Assembly: GCF_037976325.1 (NCBI RefSeq)
Contig: NZ_CP150265.1
Location: forward strand, 4,645,501-4,709,500
Reading direction: 5' to 3'
Origin: Paenibacillus sp. FSL K6-3182
GTDB lineage: Bacteria; Bacillota; Bacilli; Paenibacillales; Paenibacillaceae
Length of the DNA stretch: 64,000 nucleotides
Under the pieces are notes generated by a model, which was not told where the DNA came from, did no database searches, and was given only the letters and a program-made list of their open reading frames with translations. The position numbers were made by a program, and so were the translations under genes. Numbering within the stretch: the first letter of the stretch is position 1; every line of letters starts with the position of its first letter. Positions 25,599-34,504 of the stretch are shown piece after piece.

Positions 25599-26741
25599 AT
25601 GGAAAAGTTACAATTGATCGCAACTGCGCCAATGGGGCTTGAAGCGGTTGTTGCACGTGAATTGAAGGATCTAGGTTATACCGATCTTCAGGTAGAGAAC
25701 GGACGCGTTAATTTCACAGGCGGTCCTATCGATATTTGCCGCACCAATCTTTGGCTGCGCACAGCAGGCAGAATTCTAATCAAAATGGGAGAATTCCCTG
25801 CTACCACCTTCGATGAATTGTTTGAAGGCACCAAAGCGCTTGATTGGCCGACATGGATTCCGAATGACGGTGAATTCCCTGTAAATGGCCGCTCGCAAAA
25901 ATCTCAGCTGACAAGCGTACCTGCCTGCCAAAGTATCGTAAAAAAAGCGGTCGTTGATAAAATGTCTGCACGTTATGGTACCGAATGGTTTCCCGAAAAC
26001 GGCGGACGTTATGTAATAGAAGTTACGCTTATGAATGACCGTGCCATGCTGACGCTGGACACTACAGGCGATGGCTTGCATAAACGTGGATACCGGAAAG
26101 TAGCAACCGAAGCTCCAATTAGGGAAACGCTTGCCGCTGCTCTTGTTCAGCTTAGCCGCTGGCGTCCTGATCGGCCGCTTTATGACCCGTTTTGCGGCTC
26201 CGGCACGATATTGATTGAAGCAGCAATGATTGGCTGGAACATCGCACCTGGCCTTCGCAGAAGCTTTAACAGCGAAGGCTGGCCGCTTATTCCGAATGAG
26301 CTGTGGGATGAAGCGCGCGATGAGGCATTTGATTTGGTCAAAGATGATGTTCCACTTCAAATTGCAGGTTCTGATATTGATCCAGGAGCGATTGAAATCG
26401 CAGAAGCGGCTATTAAGAAAGCGGGTTTCGGCAAAGAAATCAAGCTTACTGTACAACCCGTTGCCAAAGTGAAGCTTGAAGGCGATTACGGCGTTATTAT
26501 TACGAACCCGCCATACGGCGAACGTCTCGGCGATGATGTACAAGCAGAGGCTGCGCTGCGTCAGTTCGGATTGACTGCGCTCCATTACCCAACTTGGTCG
26601 TATTTCTCGATTAGCCCATCTACGACAATCGAGCACTATTTTGGACGTCCTGCGGATAAGAAGCGGAAGCTGTTTAATGGACGTATCGAGTGTAATTACT
26701 TGCAATTTTTTGGCCCGCTTCCCCCTCGCGGAAATCGATAG
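25599..26741 (+). CDS. THUMP-domain 23S rRNA (guanine-N2) methyltransferase, RlmL/YpsC type
   Basis: 380 residues: N-terminal ferredoxin-like and THUMP region, then a class I methyltransferase. RGYR..TEAPIRETLAAALVQL leads into the SAM motif YDPFCGSGTILIEAAM; the catalytic NPPY is in IITNPPYGERLG. It makes m2G in 23S rRNA in relatives. Start at 25599 gives the usual family N-terminus (MEKLQLIATAPMGLE); an ATG at 25581 is possible but would add six residues. Followed 27 bases later by the LTA-synthase-like gene. Confidence 0.92.
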   Translation: MEKLQLIATAPMGLEAVVARELKDLGYTDLQVENGRVNFTGGPIDICRTNLWLRTAGRILIKMGEFPATTFDELFEGTKALDWPTWIPNDGEFPVNGRSQKSQLTSVPACQSIVKKAVVDKMSARYGTEWFPENGGRYVIEVTLMNDRAMLTLDTTGDGLHKRGYRKVATEAPIRETLAAALVQLSRWRPDRPLYDPFCGSGTILIEAAMIGWNIAPGLRRSFNSEGWPLIPNELWDEARDEAFDLVKDDVPLQIAGSDIDPGAIEIAEAAIKKAGFGKEIKLTVQPVAKVKLEGDYGVIITNPPYGERLGDDVQAEAALRQFGLTALHYPTWSYFSISPSTTIEHYFGRPADKKRKLFNGRIECNYLQFFGPLPPRGNR

Positions 26742-26768
26742 TAACGAAAGAGGAAGGATATTTTATAG

Positions 26769-28802
26769 ATGTTATATAATAACCACTCGGCTTTACGCCG
26801 CTTGATGAGCAAGATTCTGATAGGGCTCGAGCAGCTGAAGGCTGTAGACTTGCTTTTATTTGTGGCTGTGATGATGGCGAAGGTTTATCTATTCAATGCC
26901 ATTCTTGACGTACCAAAAATGAAAATGACCGATAAAGATGCCCTTATTGAGCTCGGAGCCATTTTATTGTTCAGCTTCTGGACTATATGGCTGCCTGCAC
27001 GCGGACGGATCGTTGCACTTATCTTGTTGAACTTGATCGCATCCTTTGTTTTGTATGCCGATATTATTTATTATCGCTACTTTCAAGATCTGATCTCCGT
27101 TCCGGTATTGCTTCAGTTCAGTCAAGTAGACTCCTTAGGCGAGAGTATCGGCACACTTCTACGAGCGACGGATTTTATTTTGTTCCTCGATTGGATTGTT
27201 ATCATTCCCTTTGCGATTTACGCATTATGGCGAGGGCGGAGTGATCTTCGTCAAGCGAATGAGTATCGTCGCAAGCCTGCTGGCATGCAAAAGGCAATCG
27301 TCCGCATCGTTCTAAGCGCTGTGATTTTTGGCATCGGAACATCGCTTGTTTTCACAAACGTAAATGAAGCGAAGCGTACATGGGGACAAGGTATTTTGGT
27401 CGGCAATTGGTGGAATCTGTCCATCTACAACATGACGGGTGCGCTTGGTTTTCATGGCTATGATGTGTATCGATATGTCAAACAACACTGGCTGGATGCG
27501 GAGACGGTTACCGCTGAGCAGTATTCGGGAGCTAAAAACTGGATTCAAGAACGCGGCGACCAGCGGAAAACGCTTGAACAGGATGCTTTATTTGGCGCAT
27601 ATAAAGGCAGCAATGTCATTATGCTGCAGCTCGAAGCTTTCCAAAACTTCATGGTTAATAAATCAATCGGCGGTAAAGAAATTACCCCGAATTTAAACGA
27701 TTTAATTGAGCAGAGCGCCTATTTCAGTCAATTTTATCAACAAACCGCTCAAGGCAGAACCTCGGATGCCGATTTCATGGCAAACTGCTCCATGCAGCCC
27801 GTCACGAACGGCTCGGTTTTCATCCAATATGCACCAAACGAATTCGATTGCATGTCCAGCACCTTGAAAGCAAACGATTATGGGACATCCGTCTTCCACT
27901 CTTATGAGGGTGGTTTTTGGAACCGAAATACGATGTACAAAAACATGCAATATGATCAGTTTTACAGCTTAAAGCATTTTCAACTAGATGAAAAAATAGG
28001 CTGGGCTCTCGGAGACAAGTCTTTCTTCCGACAATCCTTTGACGTCATTGCCGATCAGAAACAGCCCTTTTACTCCTTTCTGATTACACTCTCCAGCCAT
28101 TATCCGTTCACGATGCCGGAAGAGGAGCAAAAGCTTAACCTTGGCGAGCTGGATGGTACATTAATGGGGGATTATTTGCAATCAATTCATTATGTAGACG
28201 CCGCGCTCGGTGAGCTGGTTGATCGAATGAAAGCAGAAGGGCTTTGGGATCATACGATTCTCGTCATGTACGGGGATCACGACAACTCAATTAATGACTG
28301 GTCGTTGTTTGAGACTTTCCTTGGCAAACCACTGAATGATTTAGAGAGTCAAATGATTGTGAAGCAGGTACCATTGCTCATACATTTGCCTAAGAACGAG
28401 CATGCAGGAACGTATACGAATGTCGGCGGTCAGCTGGATGTAACGCCTACGATCATGCATCTGCTCGGCATTTCGACGGCTGATCAATATTTAATTGGCA
28501 TGCCTCTGCTTATGGAGAATCCTCTCCTTGGCAAGAAGGTCGTGCAAAGAAACGGTGCCTTCACTGATGGTACCCTCTACTTTATGCCTTCAGCGGATGG
28601 CATCGCTGAGAACGGAGCATGCTGGAACATCCAAGACAAAGCATCCATACCAGTCAGCGGCTGCATAAGTGCCTTTGAAGACTCGCGCACCGAGCTGAAC
28701 ATGTCGGATCAAATCGTCATGAACAATCTCATCGCTGACTTCAAGGAGCAAACCGCTACAGAAGCTCGCAGCAGCAATGGGCTTGAGACAGCTGGTCGTT
28801 AA
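26769..28802 (+). CDS. LTA synthase family phosphoglycerol transferase
   Basis: 677 residues: about five membrane helices in the first 230 residues, then an extracellular sulfatase-fold domain. The catalytic threonine is in QGRTSDADF and metal ligands in QLEAFQN (Glu), GDHD and SSHYPF. Enzymes of this family polymerise glycerol phosphate from phosphatidylglycerol onto a glycolipid anchor or prime that chain. AGGAAGGA precedes the ATG. No signal-peptidase site is obvious at the linker. Confidence 0.92.
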   Translation: MLYNNHSALRRLMSKILIGLEQLKAVDLLLFVAVMMAKVYLFNAILDVPKMKMTDKDALIELGAILLFSFWTIWLPARGRIVALILLNLIASFVLYADIIYYRYFQDLISVPVLLQFSQVDSLGESIGTLLRATDFILFLDWIVIIPFAIYALWRGRSDLRQANEYRRKPAGMQKAIVRIVLSAVIFGIGTSLVFTNVNEAKRTWGQGILVGNWWNLSIYNMTGALGFHGYDVYRYVKQHWLDAETVTAEQYSGAKNWIQERGDQRKTLEQDALFGAYKGSNVIMLQLEAFQNFMVNKSIGGKEITPNLNDLIEQSAYFSQFYQQTAQGRTSDADFMANCSMQPVTNGSVFIQYAPNEFDCMSSTLKANDYGTSVFHSYEGGFWNRNTMYKNMQYDQFYSLKHFQLDEKIGWALGDKSFFRQSFDVIADQKQPFYSFLITLSSHYPFTMPEEEQKLNLGELDGTLMGDYLQSIHYVDAALGELVDRMKAEGLWDHTILVMYGDHDNSINDWSLFETFLGKPLNDLESQMIVKQVPLLIHLPKNEHAGTYTNVGGQLDVTPTIMHLLGISTADQYLIGMPLLMENPLLGKKVVQRNGAFTDGTLYFMPSADGIAENGACWNIQDKASIPVSGCISAFEDSRTELNMSDQIVMNNLIADFKEQTATEARSSNGLETAGR

Positions 28803-28836
28803 CGTTGCAGCTTGGTAAGCTATGAAAAAGCAAAAC

Positions 28837-28886
28837 AAAAGAACCTTCAAATCCACATTCAATAGTGGATTTAAAGGTTCTTTTTT
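28837..28886 (+). terminator. Terminator after the LTA-synthase-like gene
   Basis: Long stem (AAAAGAACCTT-AAATCCAC with its complement, one mismatch) around AATTCAATA-type loop sequence, ending in six T residues. Confidence 0.92.
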
Positions 28887-28920
28887 ATATTCGGTATACC
28901 TAACATTCCTTCACATTTAG

Positions 28921-30363
28921 CTACTTTTTATGCTCAGACAGCCAATTGAGCACATCGTCAATCGTGTTCACTGGCACAATGTTGAGATCAGGCGCTCCGC
29001 TTCGAGCATCTCCTTCCAGCTCTGCCGGCACAAAAAACACATCCGCATCCGTCCGGCTGATGGCATAAGCCTTTTGCTTAATGCCGCCAATTAAACCAAT
29101 CGAGCCATCTGCTTCAATTGTACCTGTACCCGCCACCTGATTGCCATACGTAACGCCGCCCGGTGTCAGCTGATCAATAATAGCCAGCGTCAGCATCGCC
29201 CCGTGCGATGGGCCTCCAATATGCGCCATAAAGCGTTTGTAATCGATGTTAAGCGGGATATCGAGAAGCAGCTCTGTTTGCACCGATATGCCGAACACCG
29301 CTCGCTCTGGCGAATCAGCTGAAGCCTTCGTCTTAACCTCTGCCTGTGTCTGAACTCCTGCTCTCCTTAGCGTAATCTGTACCGACTCGCCAGGCTCTAC
29401 CGCTTTCTCCATGTAGTCGGTCATCTCGCCAATCGATTTAACCGCTTGCCCATTCATCGCATCAATAATATCGCCAGCTTGCAGCTTCTGCTCAGCTGGA
29501 CTATCCTTTACGATGGCAATAATTCGAATGCCATCTGGCTTAATTCCGCCTCCAACGCCTGCTTTCTGCATGGCAACAGCTGCTGCAACACGATTGGCAT
29601 CTGTTTTCATATGAACGACTTGCGTGTACGATTCCGTCAGCGGCGGTTCATTTTCTGGTATTTTCTCGAAGCTATACATCGGAAGCAGCTTGGCATACAG
29701 CCAATCAGCCGGTACGGCCGGCCTCTCGAATACGAGTATGCCGTTTACCGTTCCTTCGCTGTTTTCGCTCTTCTCTACATGCGCATAACGATTCATATTG
29801 AGCGTCATCCCCGGGTATGTGACGCGATAGCCGGTAGGGCAGAGCAACACCAATAGAAGCACTATCGTAATCGTTAGAGTGATCACCCCGCGCTTTGGCA
29901 GCCACAGAGGGCTTAGAAGCCTCTTGGGAGCGTTCGAACGATTCCCTCCTATATTCAATGCCTTCGCCGCTCGCGACCGCTCTAACGCTTCAGTAAGAAG
30001 CATATCTACAAACACTAGCGGTGCAGCAGCGCCAATAATCAGCAGCATCTGGAACAGCTTCTCTGGCGCGAACAGCACATAACCTGCTCCAATTATGCCT
30101 AGTCCCGCGATTATAAGCCGTATTAGCTGTAAAATAAGCGTCCAGCCTTTTCTTTTCCGCTGCTGCCAAACCCCGAGCAAGGCACCAACCGCCCAGCTAA
30201 TCGGTATAAGGGCTAATATATTGAACAACCAATCGATCATTTCTATCCACTGTATCCCGCCAGACGTCTTCAGCGGGGCCGGCAGCCAAATGAGCTCTGC
30301 TGCAGCCAAACAGGCAAGCGCTAGGACTAGCCCAAATAGGTAATAACGTGCTGGCTTCAGCAT
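28921..30363 (-). CDS. YlbL-type PDZ/Lon (S16) protease, membrane anchored
   Basis: 480 residues. Four or five N-terminal membrane helices (residues 1-180) are followed by PGMTLNMNRYAHVE, a PDZ domain (GIRIIAIVKDSPAEQKLQAGD) and a C-terminal S16 Lon protease domain. The catalytic serine is in GGPSHGAM and lysine in GGIKQKAYA. Start at 30363 is set by AGGGGG; the frame to 30438 has no comparable site. B. subtilis YlbL has one N-terminal helix; the extra hydrophobic N-terminus is larger here. Substrate unknown. Confidence 0.87.
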   Translation of the reverse strand: MLKPARYYLFGLVLALACLAAAELIWLPAPLKTSGGIQWIEMIDWLFNILALIPISWAVGALLGVWQQRKRKGWTLILQLIRLIIAGLGIIGAGYVLFAPEKLFQMLLIIGAAAPLVFVDMLLTEALERSRAAKALNIGGNRSNAPKRLLSPLWLPKRGVITLTITIVLLLVLLCPTGYRVTYPGMTLNMNRYAHVEKSENSEGTVNGILVFERPAVPADWLYAKLLPMYSFEKIPENEPPLTESYTQVVHMKTDANRVAAAVAMQKAGVGGGIKPDGIRIIAIVKDSPAEQKLQAGDIIDAMNGQAVKSIGEMTDYMEKAVEPGESVQITLRRAGVQTQAEVKTKASADSPERAVFGISVQTELLLDIPLNIDYKRFMAHIGGPSHGAMLTLAIIDQLTPGGVTYGNQVAGTGTIEADGSIGLIGGIKQKAYAISRTDADVFFVPAELEGDARSGAPDLNIVPVNTIDDVLNWLSEHKK

Positions 30364-30420
30364 TCTTTTCCCCCTAAGCTTTCTCAAACGAAGCATATGT
30401 ATTTCTCTTAGGATAAACAA

Positions 30421-30451
30421 AGGACCCGGGCGATACACATCGCGGGGTCCT
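30421..30451 (-). terminator. Terminator at the end of the small helical gene
   Basis: AGGACCC/GGGTCCT arms with inner CGAT/ATCG pairing. On the minus strand it overlaps the stop of the gene at 30450 and is followed by TTTGTTT. Confidence 0.7.
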
Positions 30452-30749
30452 ATTTCATTTGCAAATATTGCCGCTGTTCCGAATCAATGCCTCTGTCTCT
30501 CATTTCGCCTTTCTCCACGCTTTGGATTCGTTCAAGCCACTGCGCTGGGGAATGGTTCATACGACGCGCACGATCGAGCAGCTGAGCATACTGGGCACAA
30601 TTGTCATACCCGCTAAGCTTGCGGATAACCTGAATATATTCGACGACAAGTTCTCTTGCATCCGCTGCGGTATAGCCGTATTCGGCAGCTAAAGCCTCAG
30701 CAATTCCGCGTTCATATAAGCTTAACCTGACCTGTGTTTTCACTTTCAT
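30450..30749 (-). CDS. Small helical protein, possible partner or antitoxin of the DUF3990 gene
   Basis: 99 residues, charged and predicted mostly helical (YERGIAEALAAEYGYTAADARELVVEYIQVIRKL). CAGGTGG precedes the ATG. Its start lies 38 bases inside the 3' end of the ART-like gene, an arrangement seen in translationally coupled toxin-antitoxin operons. I do not recognise a family with confidence; it weakly recalls DUF3791, which often neighbours DUF3990, but key motifs are not clear. Function inferred from context only. Confidence 0.72.
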   Translation of the reverse strand: MKVKTQVRLSLYERGIAEALAAEYGYTAADARELVVEYIQVIRKLSGYDNCAQYAQLLDRARRMNHSPAQWLERIQSVEKGEMRDRGIDSEQRQYLQMK

Positions 30750-31326
30750 GATACATCCACCTGCTTCCCGTATAAATATGGTAGCCGACTAGTTTCAAAT
30801 GAGATTCCCACCGTTCGGAGCAAAATACGACCTGATTGCCGAGCCGCAGCGAATCGAGCTTCCTGCCTTTGCGCGACACTGTAATTTGCTCATAAAACCA
30901 TTGCTCATCTTTCTTTAATTGTACTGCTTTATGTACGATTTTTCCAGTGTCATTGTCCGCCATAGGACCGATGATAATGTCTGGATGCGCATCACAGGGA
31001 TCAGTACCTTTGACCGCTGCCTTGCGGTGAGCAAGAATGAAGGACGCCCATGCTGGTGAATCGGATAAAAACAAGAGAGGCTCGACCTGCTCCGGTACCG
31101 AGGTCAGTTCTACGACAAGCACACATGGACGACCGCCGTCCCATGACTCCTTTGCTGCCTTATGCGACCATTTGCGTGCTTGCTCAGCCGATATTGTCGT
31201 ATACAATCCTTCTCCAAAATCTTTCCCCGGCCGCCAATAGGGTGAATTCAACAGCTTCTGCCCAAATGATTGAACAGTATCGCTTGTGGTTCCATGATAT
31301 AAAAGCTGAGGCGTCGTAATGTCCAC
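30712..31326 (-). CDS. DUF3990 / ADP-ribosyltransferase-like protein
   Basis: 204 residues, GTG start with AAAGGAG upstream. LLYHGTT at residues 8-14 and KDFGEGLYTTISAEQARKW at about 35-53 match the DUF3990 pattern, whose fold resembles ADP-ribosyltransferases (His in YHGT, Tyr in LYTT). A glutamate for the third ART position is not obvious by eye. Such proteins can be toxins that modify NAD-dependent targets, or unrelated enzymes. It overlaps a small helical gene by 38 bases. Confidence 0.78.
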   Translation of the reverse strand: MDITTPQLLYHGTTSDTVQSFGQKLLNSPYWRPGKDFGEGLYTTISAEQARKWSHKAAKESWDGGRPCVLVVELTSVPEQVEPLLFLSDSPAWASFILAHRKAAVKGTDPCDAHPDIIIGPMADNDTGKIVHKAVQLKKDEQWFYEQITVSRKGRKLDSLRLGNQVVFCSERWESHLKLVGYHIYTGSRWMYHESENTGQVKLI

Positions 31327-31366
31327 GCTCGCACTCCTTTCGTTTGGCTCCTCGTATGAAAATACA

Positions 31367-31400
31367 AAGACCCTACGAAATCAAACTGTCGCAGGGTCTT
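31367..31400 (-). terminator. Terminator after the DUF1450 gene
   Basis: AAGACCCT and AGGGTCTT arms with a loose inner region, lying about 40 bases after the stop on the minus strand and followed by TTTGTATTTT. Confidence 0.65.
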
Positions 31401-31436
31401 GTCGTGTATGTCGTTCTATAATATTAATATTGTTAT

Positions 31437-31661
31437 TTATTTCTTGATGTAAGGAATGATCTTCTCGATGACCTCATCCTCTGAAGGCGCCTTAATGTAC
31501 CGTCCATTAACAAAAATAAATGCATAGCGGGCACATGGCCCGCAGTACGATTTGCAGCCTACACGAACCTCTGTGTCCGGCGCCAGCTTCTGCAGCTTGG
31601 GCAAAATCGATTTGATCTTCGTATGCTTGCATTTGTCGCAAACCATTATATCGTTAGCCAT
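31437..31661 (-). CDS. DUF1450 family protein, YuzB-like
   Basis: 74 residues. Five cysteines: the first pair CDKC at residues 8-11 and a cluster CKSYCGPC at about 36-43, followed by ARYAFIFVNGRYI. DUF1450/YuzB proteins have a thioredoxin/ferredoxin-like look and may bind metal or an Fe-S centre, but no function is established. Just downstream of an IscA-fold protein on the same strand. Confidence 0.87.
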   Translation of the reverse strand: MANDIMVCDKCKHTKIKSILPKLQKLAPDTEVRVGCKSYCGPCARYAFIFVNGRYIKAPSEDEVIEKIIPYIKK

Positions 31662-31698
31662 TATTCATCGTCCTGTCTCAACCGAATACGGAAAAATG

Positions 31699-32001
31699 CT
31701 AGTGATCACCGTGGTTGCCCTTGGTTGGATTCGTAACGGCAAAACCTTCTTCAGGCACATAGAAATAATCGATGCGAACGCCGTCCAGAAAAGCATTGTC
31801 TTTCTCCAAAATAACATCGATCCCTTTGTCAGTGGATACAACAATATCCTTCTCAGTCGGCTCGTCGATTCCCATACCGTAATGAGCATGGTCGCCGTGC
31901 GAATGAGTGACATAAATACGCAGCTTTTTACCTTCGTTTTCAGGCTTGTCCAGCTCTACTTGCAGAACTTTAGCAGCATTTTTTGAAATTTTGCAGTTCA
32001 T
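31699..32001 (-). CDS. HesB/IscA-fold protein with histidines in place of cluster cysteines
   Basis: 100 residues with the A-type Fe-S carrier fold: early KISKNAAKVLQ, then a beta-rich core (GIDVILEKDNAFLDGVRIDYF). At the positions of the conserved cysteines it has THSHGDHAHYGMG and a C-terminal NPTKGNHGDH; the only cysteine is residue 3. So it may bind a metal by histidines or have lost the cluster role. AGAGGAG precedes the ATG. Some Firmicutes HesB-like proteins also lack the cysteines. Confidence 0.83.
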   Translation of the reverse strand: MNCKISKNAAKVLQVELDKPENEGKKLRIYVTHSHGDHAHYGMGIDEPTEKDIVVSTDKGIDVILEKDNAFLDGVRIDYFYVPEEGFAVTNPTKGNHGDH

Positions 32002-32046
32002 AAATTATCCAGCTCCTCTTATCGTTAGGCCTTGCGGCAATCGTTA

Positions 32047-32280
32047 TTATTTTATATTATACTTGCTCTCCATTCTACGGGCAAACCATTCGGCAAGCAC
32101 CATCGTAACCGCGATGTCGTCAATCGGCATGAACGGCATGACATCCGGCAAAACCCAGTAAAGAAAAACAGGCACGGAAAAAATCAGCTTGTCCAGCAGT
32201 GAAACATCCTTTGATCGAAGCAGCTGAAAAATACGGACAAACGTACGCTGCCAATGGCGCAGCGACAGCAACTTGCGCAT
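32047..32280 (-). CDS. DUF1232 (YkvA-like) small membrane protein
   Basis: 77 residues. The DUF1232 core is visible: LLDKLIFSVPVFLYWVLPDVMPFMPIDDIAVTMVLA, one hydrophobic stretch with a Pro-Asp kink. AAAGGTGG precedes the ATG. Function unknown in the family. Between the HesB-like gene and the M14 peptidase on the same strand. Confidence 0.85.
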   Translation of the reverse strand: MRKLLSLRHWQRTFVRIFQLLRSKDVSLLDKLIFSVPVFLYWVLPDVMPFMPIDDIAVTMVLAEWFARRMESKYNIK

Positions 32281-32358
32281 GAAATCCCACCTTTGCTGAC
32301 CTTTTCCGATTAGTATAGCATAAGCATGGCGTAATTAACTACTAGAGGCCAGCGGCCG

Positions 32359-33264
32359 CTAAAGGCGAAGCGCCTCTAGCAGCAGCGGCTGCAGCTCCAC
32401 ATAAATTTGATCAAAATTACTCATCGGCAGCGGATTTTCGCCATAGCCCGCTTCCACTGTAAAGCCAGGTCTGCGGAATTGATGAATGAACCAGTCTTTA
32501 TAACCCGCATCACTGCCAGTCAGCTTTACCGCTTCATATCCACTTGCCTGAGCGAGCCGTTTGGCAAGCTGCTCTGCATTTGCCGGCTCATAGTCACGAT
32601 AATTCCAATAGATTTCCCGCCCCTGCGTATGAAGAGCAAGAACCGCATCGAAACCGATTCTACTCGTAAATTGAGCCATGGCATTCGCCTCCGGCTCACT
32701 TAGCGGATACGGTCCTGGATAGTCGCGTGGTCCAGGTCCCTCTACCCCTCTGCGCTTGCACTCTTCTTCCCAAAACGCAGGAAATTGATCATTTAAGTCA
32801 ACGCCTCTAATGTTGGCCTTCCAGTTGCTGAACTGATCGGAGCCGCCATTCCATTCCATTAGCTGCTGATAATAAGGATGCCTCGGCAATGCTCCGTATT
32901 GTGCGAGCTCCACACCATCTGGGTTTACCATCGGGACAGCCCATAAAGTCACGTCTTTGCACAAATCCGCCACTTGCTGTCCACCCATTCGCTCCCCGCT
33001 GCAATAAGCTGCCGACAAATCAGCAACGAAGCGCATCAGCAGTGCAGAGGTAATCCATTCATTTGCATGAAAAGAGCCGTTCATATGAATTTGACGCGGC
33101 CCGTTGCCGCAGCGGAGCGCCAATAACGGCTTGCCCATTACGCTCTCCCCAATAATATGTGCCGATAAAAACGAGTATCTGCCTGATAGCTGCCGAACAC
33201 CCTCCACTAAATCAAGATAGCCATACGTTTGTAAGGAGTATATAACCATCGCCCCCAGCTGCAT
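32359..33264 (-). CDS. M14 family zinc carboxypeptidase
   Basis: 301 residues, no clear signal peptide. Zinc ligands: His and Glu in SFHANEW (about residues 65-71) and His in LALHTQG; substrate-binding Arg in NIRGVDLN; catalytic Glu in FTVEAGYGENPLP. The pattern resembles gamma-D-glutamyl-meso-diaminopimelate peptidase I (YkfC/EndoI-like), suggesting recycling of cell-wall peptides, but substrate is not shown. ATAGGAG precedes the ATG. Confidence 0.9.
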   Translation of the reverse strand: MQLGAMVIYSLQTYGYLDLVEGVRQLSGRYSFLSAHIIGESVMGKPLLALRCGNGPRQIHMNGSFHANEWITSALLMRFVADLSAAYCSGERMGGQQVADLCKDVTLWAVPMVNPDGVELAQYGALPRHPYYQQLMEWNGGSDQFSNWKANIRGVDLNDQFPAFWEEECKRRGVEGPGPRDYPGPYPLSEPEANAMAQFTSRIGFDAVLALHTQGREIYWNYRDYEPANAEQLAKRLAQASGYEAVKLTGSDAGYKDWFIHQFRRPGFTVEAGYGENPLPMSNFDQIYVELQPLLLEALRL

Positions 33265-33324
33265 AAATTTGCTCCTATCATGCTATGCAAGGACTTACTT
33301 GTCCTATGTAGCAATCAACAAAAA

Positions 33325-33353
33325 GAAGCCTTGCTATGTTTAAGCCCGGCTTC
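33325..33353 (-). terminator. Terminator after the glutamate racemase gene
   Basis: GAAGCC and GGCTTC arms; minus-strand read-out is followed by TTTTTGTTG, a few bases after the stop at 33367. Confidence 0.7.
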
Positions 33354-33366
33354 AGTTTCTTATCAT

Positions 33367-34182
33367 TTAAATGATATTGGGTATTTGCCAAACTACAGGC
33401 GTTAGTTCAATCTGCTTTCCAAGCCACTGCTGAGTAATGGATTGAAACATCCGCGGATTTCCGCTGCAAAAAAATTGATGCACCGGTTCCTTTTCCTCGC
33501 TCGCAAGCTGGTCATTGTTTTCCAAAATACTCCTGATCTCGCGTGTCGTCTCGTCCGCTGAGCTGATGAGATTCACGCTCTGGCCCATCACCTCGGATAT
33601 GGTTTCTGCTAGAAAAGGATAATGCGTGCAGCCAAGTATTAGCGTATCCATTGGAAAACGCCGCAAATGCCCAATGGAGCTCTGCACCGTTTCGTACGTT
33701 TCAAAGGAACGAAAATTCCCCTTTTCCACTAGCGGCACAAATCTCGGACACGCTTCGCTTATCACTTGCACCTTCGGCGACAACGTCTTTAAGGCTTGCT
33801 CATAAGCACCGCTTTTGATCGTTCCCTCTGTGCCGATGACACCAACATAACCCGTAGCTGTAAGGCCGATAGCTGCTCTTGCACCAGGATCAATGACCCC
33901 AACAACCGGGATCGCGACTCTTGAGCGAATGTCTTCAAGTCCTGCCGCCGTTGCTGTGTTACATGCTATAACAATCATTTTCGGATTAAACTGAATTAAG
34001 TAATCGACGATTTCCCTCGTAAAACGAACAATCTCTTCTGAAGAACGCGGTCCATAAGGCGTTCGAGCCGTGTCTCCAAAGTAAAGGATTTTTTCTCGCG
34101 GCAGTTGGCGCATAACTTCCTTGGCAACGGTGAGGCCGCCAACGCCTGAGTCCAGTATTGCAATCGGTTGCTGCACAAACAC
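33367..34182 (-). CDS. murI: Glutamate racemase
   Basis: 271-residue cofactor-independent racemase making D-glutamate for peptidoglycan. First catalytic motif IAILDSGVGGLTVAKE with ACNTATAAG (cysteine 1) near residue 74; second motif LILGCTHYPFLAE (cysteine 2). GDTARTPYG is also conserved. Start at 34182 with no strong ribosome site visible; the frame does not extend usefully upstream. Named racE in some Bacillales. Confidence 0.94.
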   Translation of the reverse strand: MFVQQPIAILDSGVGGLTVAKEVMRQLPREKILYFGDTARTPYGPRSSEEIVRFTREIVDYLIQFNPKMIVIACNTATAAGLEDIRSRVAIPVVGVIDPGARAAIGLTATGYVGVIGTEGTIKSGAYEQALKTLSPKVQVISEACPRFVPLVEKGNFRSFETYETVQSSIGHLRRFPMDTLILGCTHYPFLAETISEVMGQSVNLISSADETTREIRSILENNDQLASEEKEPVHQFFCSGNPRMFQSITQQWLGKQIELTPVVWQIPNII

Positions 34183-34504
34183 ACCGCTTTCCTAAACATA
34201 ATGTGATGAATAGAGACAAAATAGCATATGAATACAGGCACAAAAACGTACCAGTATCTTATCGACATTTCGGACAAGCGGTGTGAAATTTCAAATTGAA
34301 AGCTCAATGTAAATGACAAAGGACCGTCAATGACTACGATAGGTAGCATTGACAGTCCTTTTTTAGTTAATCCAGCAATAATGCAAAGGAATAAATGGGT
34401 GCAGCCTTTAGTATTCGGTTTAGATCATCTCAGATCGGGTACATACGTGTAGAAACAATGTGGAGCATTGCATTTGGTTTGATAACAAAAAGGAGGGCGT
34501 TCAG
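34183..34504. other. Intergenic region with an orphan plus-strand terminator
   Basis: 322 bases between the divergent glutamate racemase and SDR genes. Open frames here are short and lack ribosome sites. The main element is a plus-strand terminator at 34318-34364 with no plus-strand gene before it. Confidence 0.6.
34318..34364 (+). terminator. Orphan plus-strand terminator, 140 bases before the SDR start
   Basis: GGACcGTCAATG and CATTGACaGTCC pair with inner CTAC/GTAG pairing and end in six T residues. It could end a small RNA, an antisense transcript, or act as an attenuator in the leader of the SDR gene. Confidence 0.75.

Noticed and set aside
25776..26705. 309-codon antisense frame inside the RlmL-type gene
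   Set aside because: It has no recognisable domain or ribosome site and lies wholly opposite a well-supported gene.
33986..34349. Frames on the minus strand between the racemase and the orphan terminator
   Set aside because: They overlap the racemase in another frame, have no ribosome sites and unusual amino-acid content.
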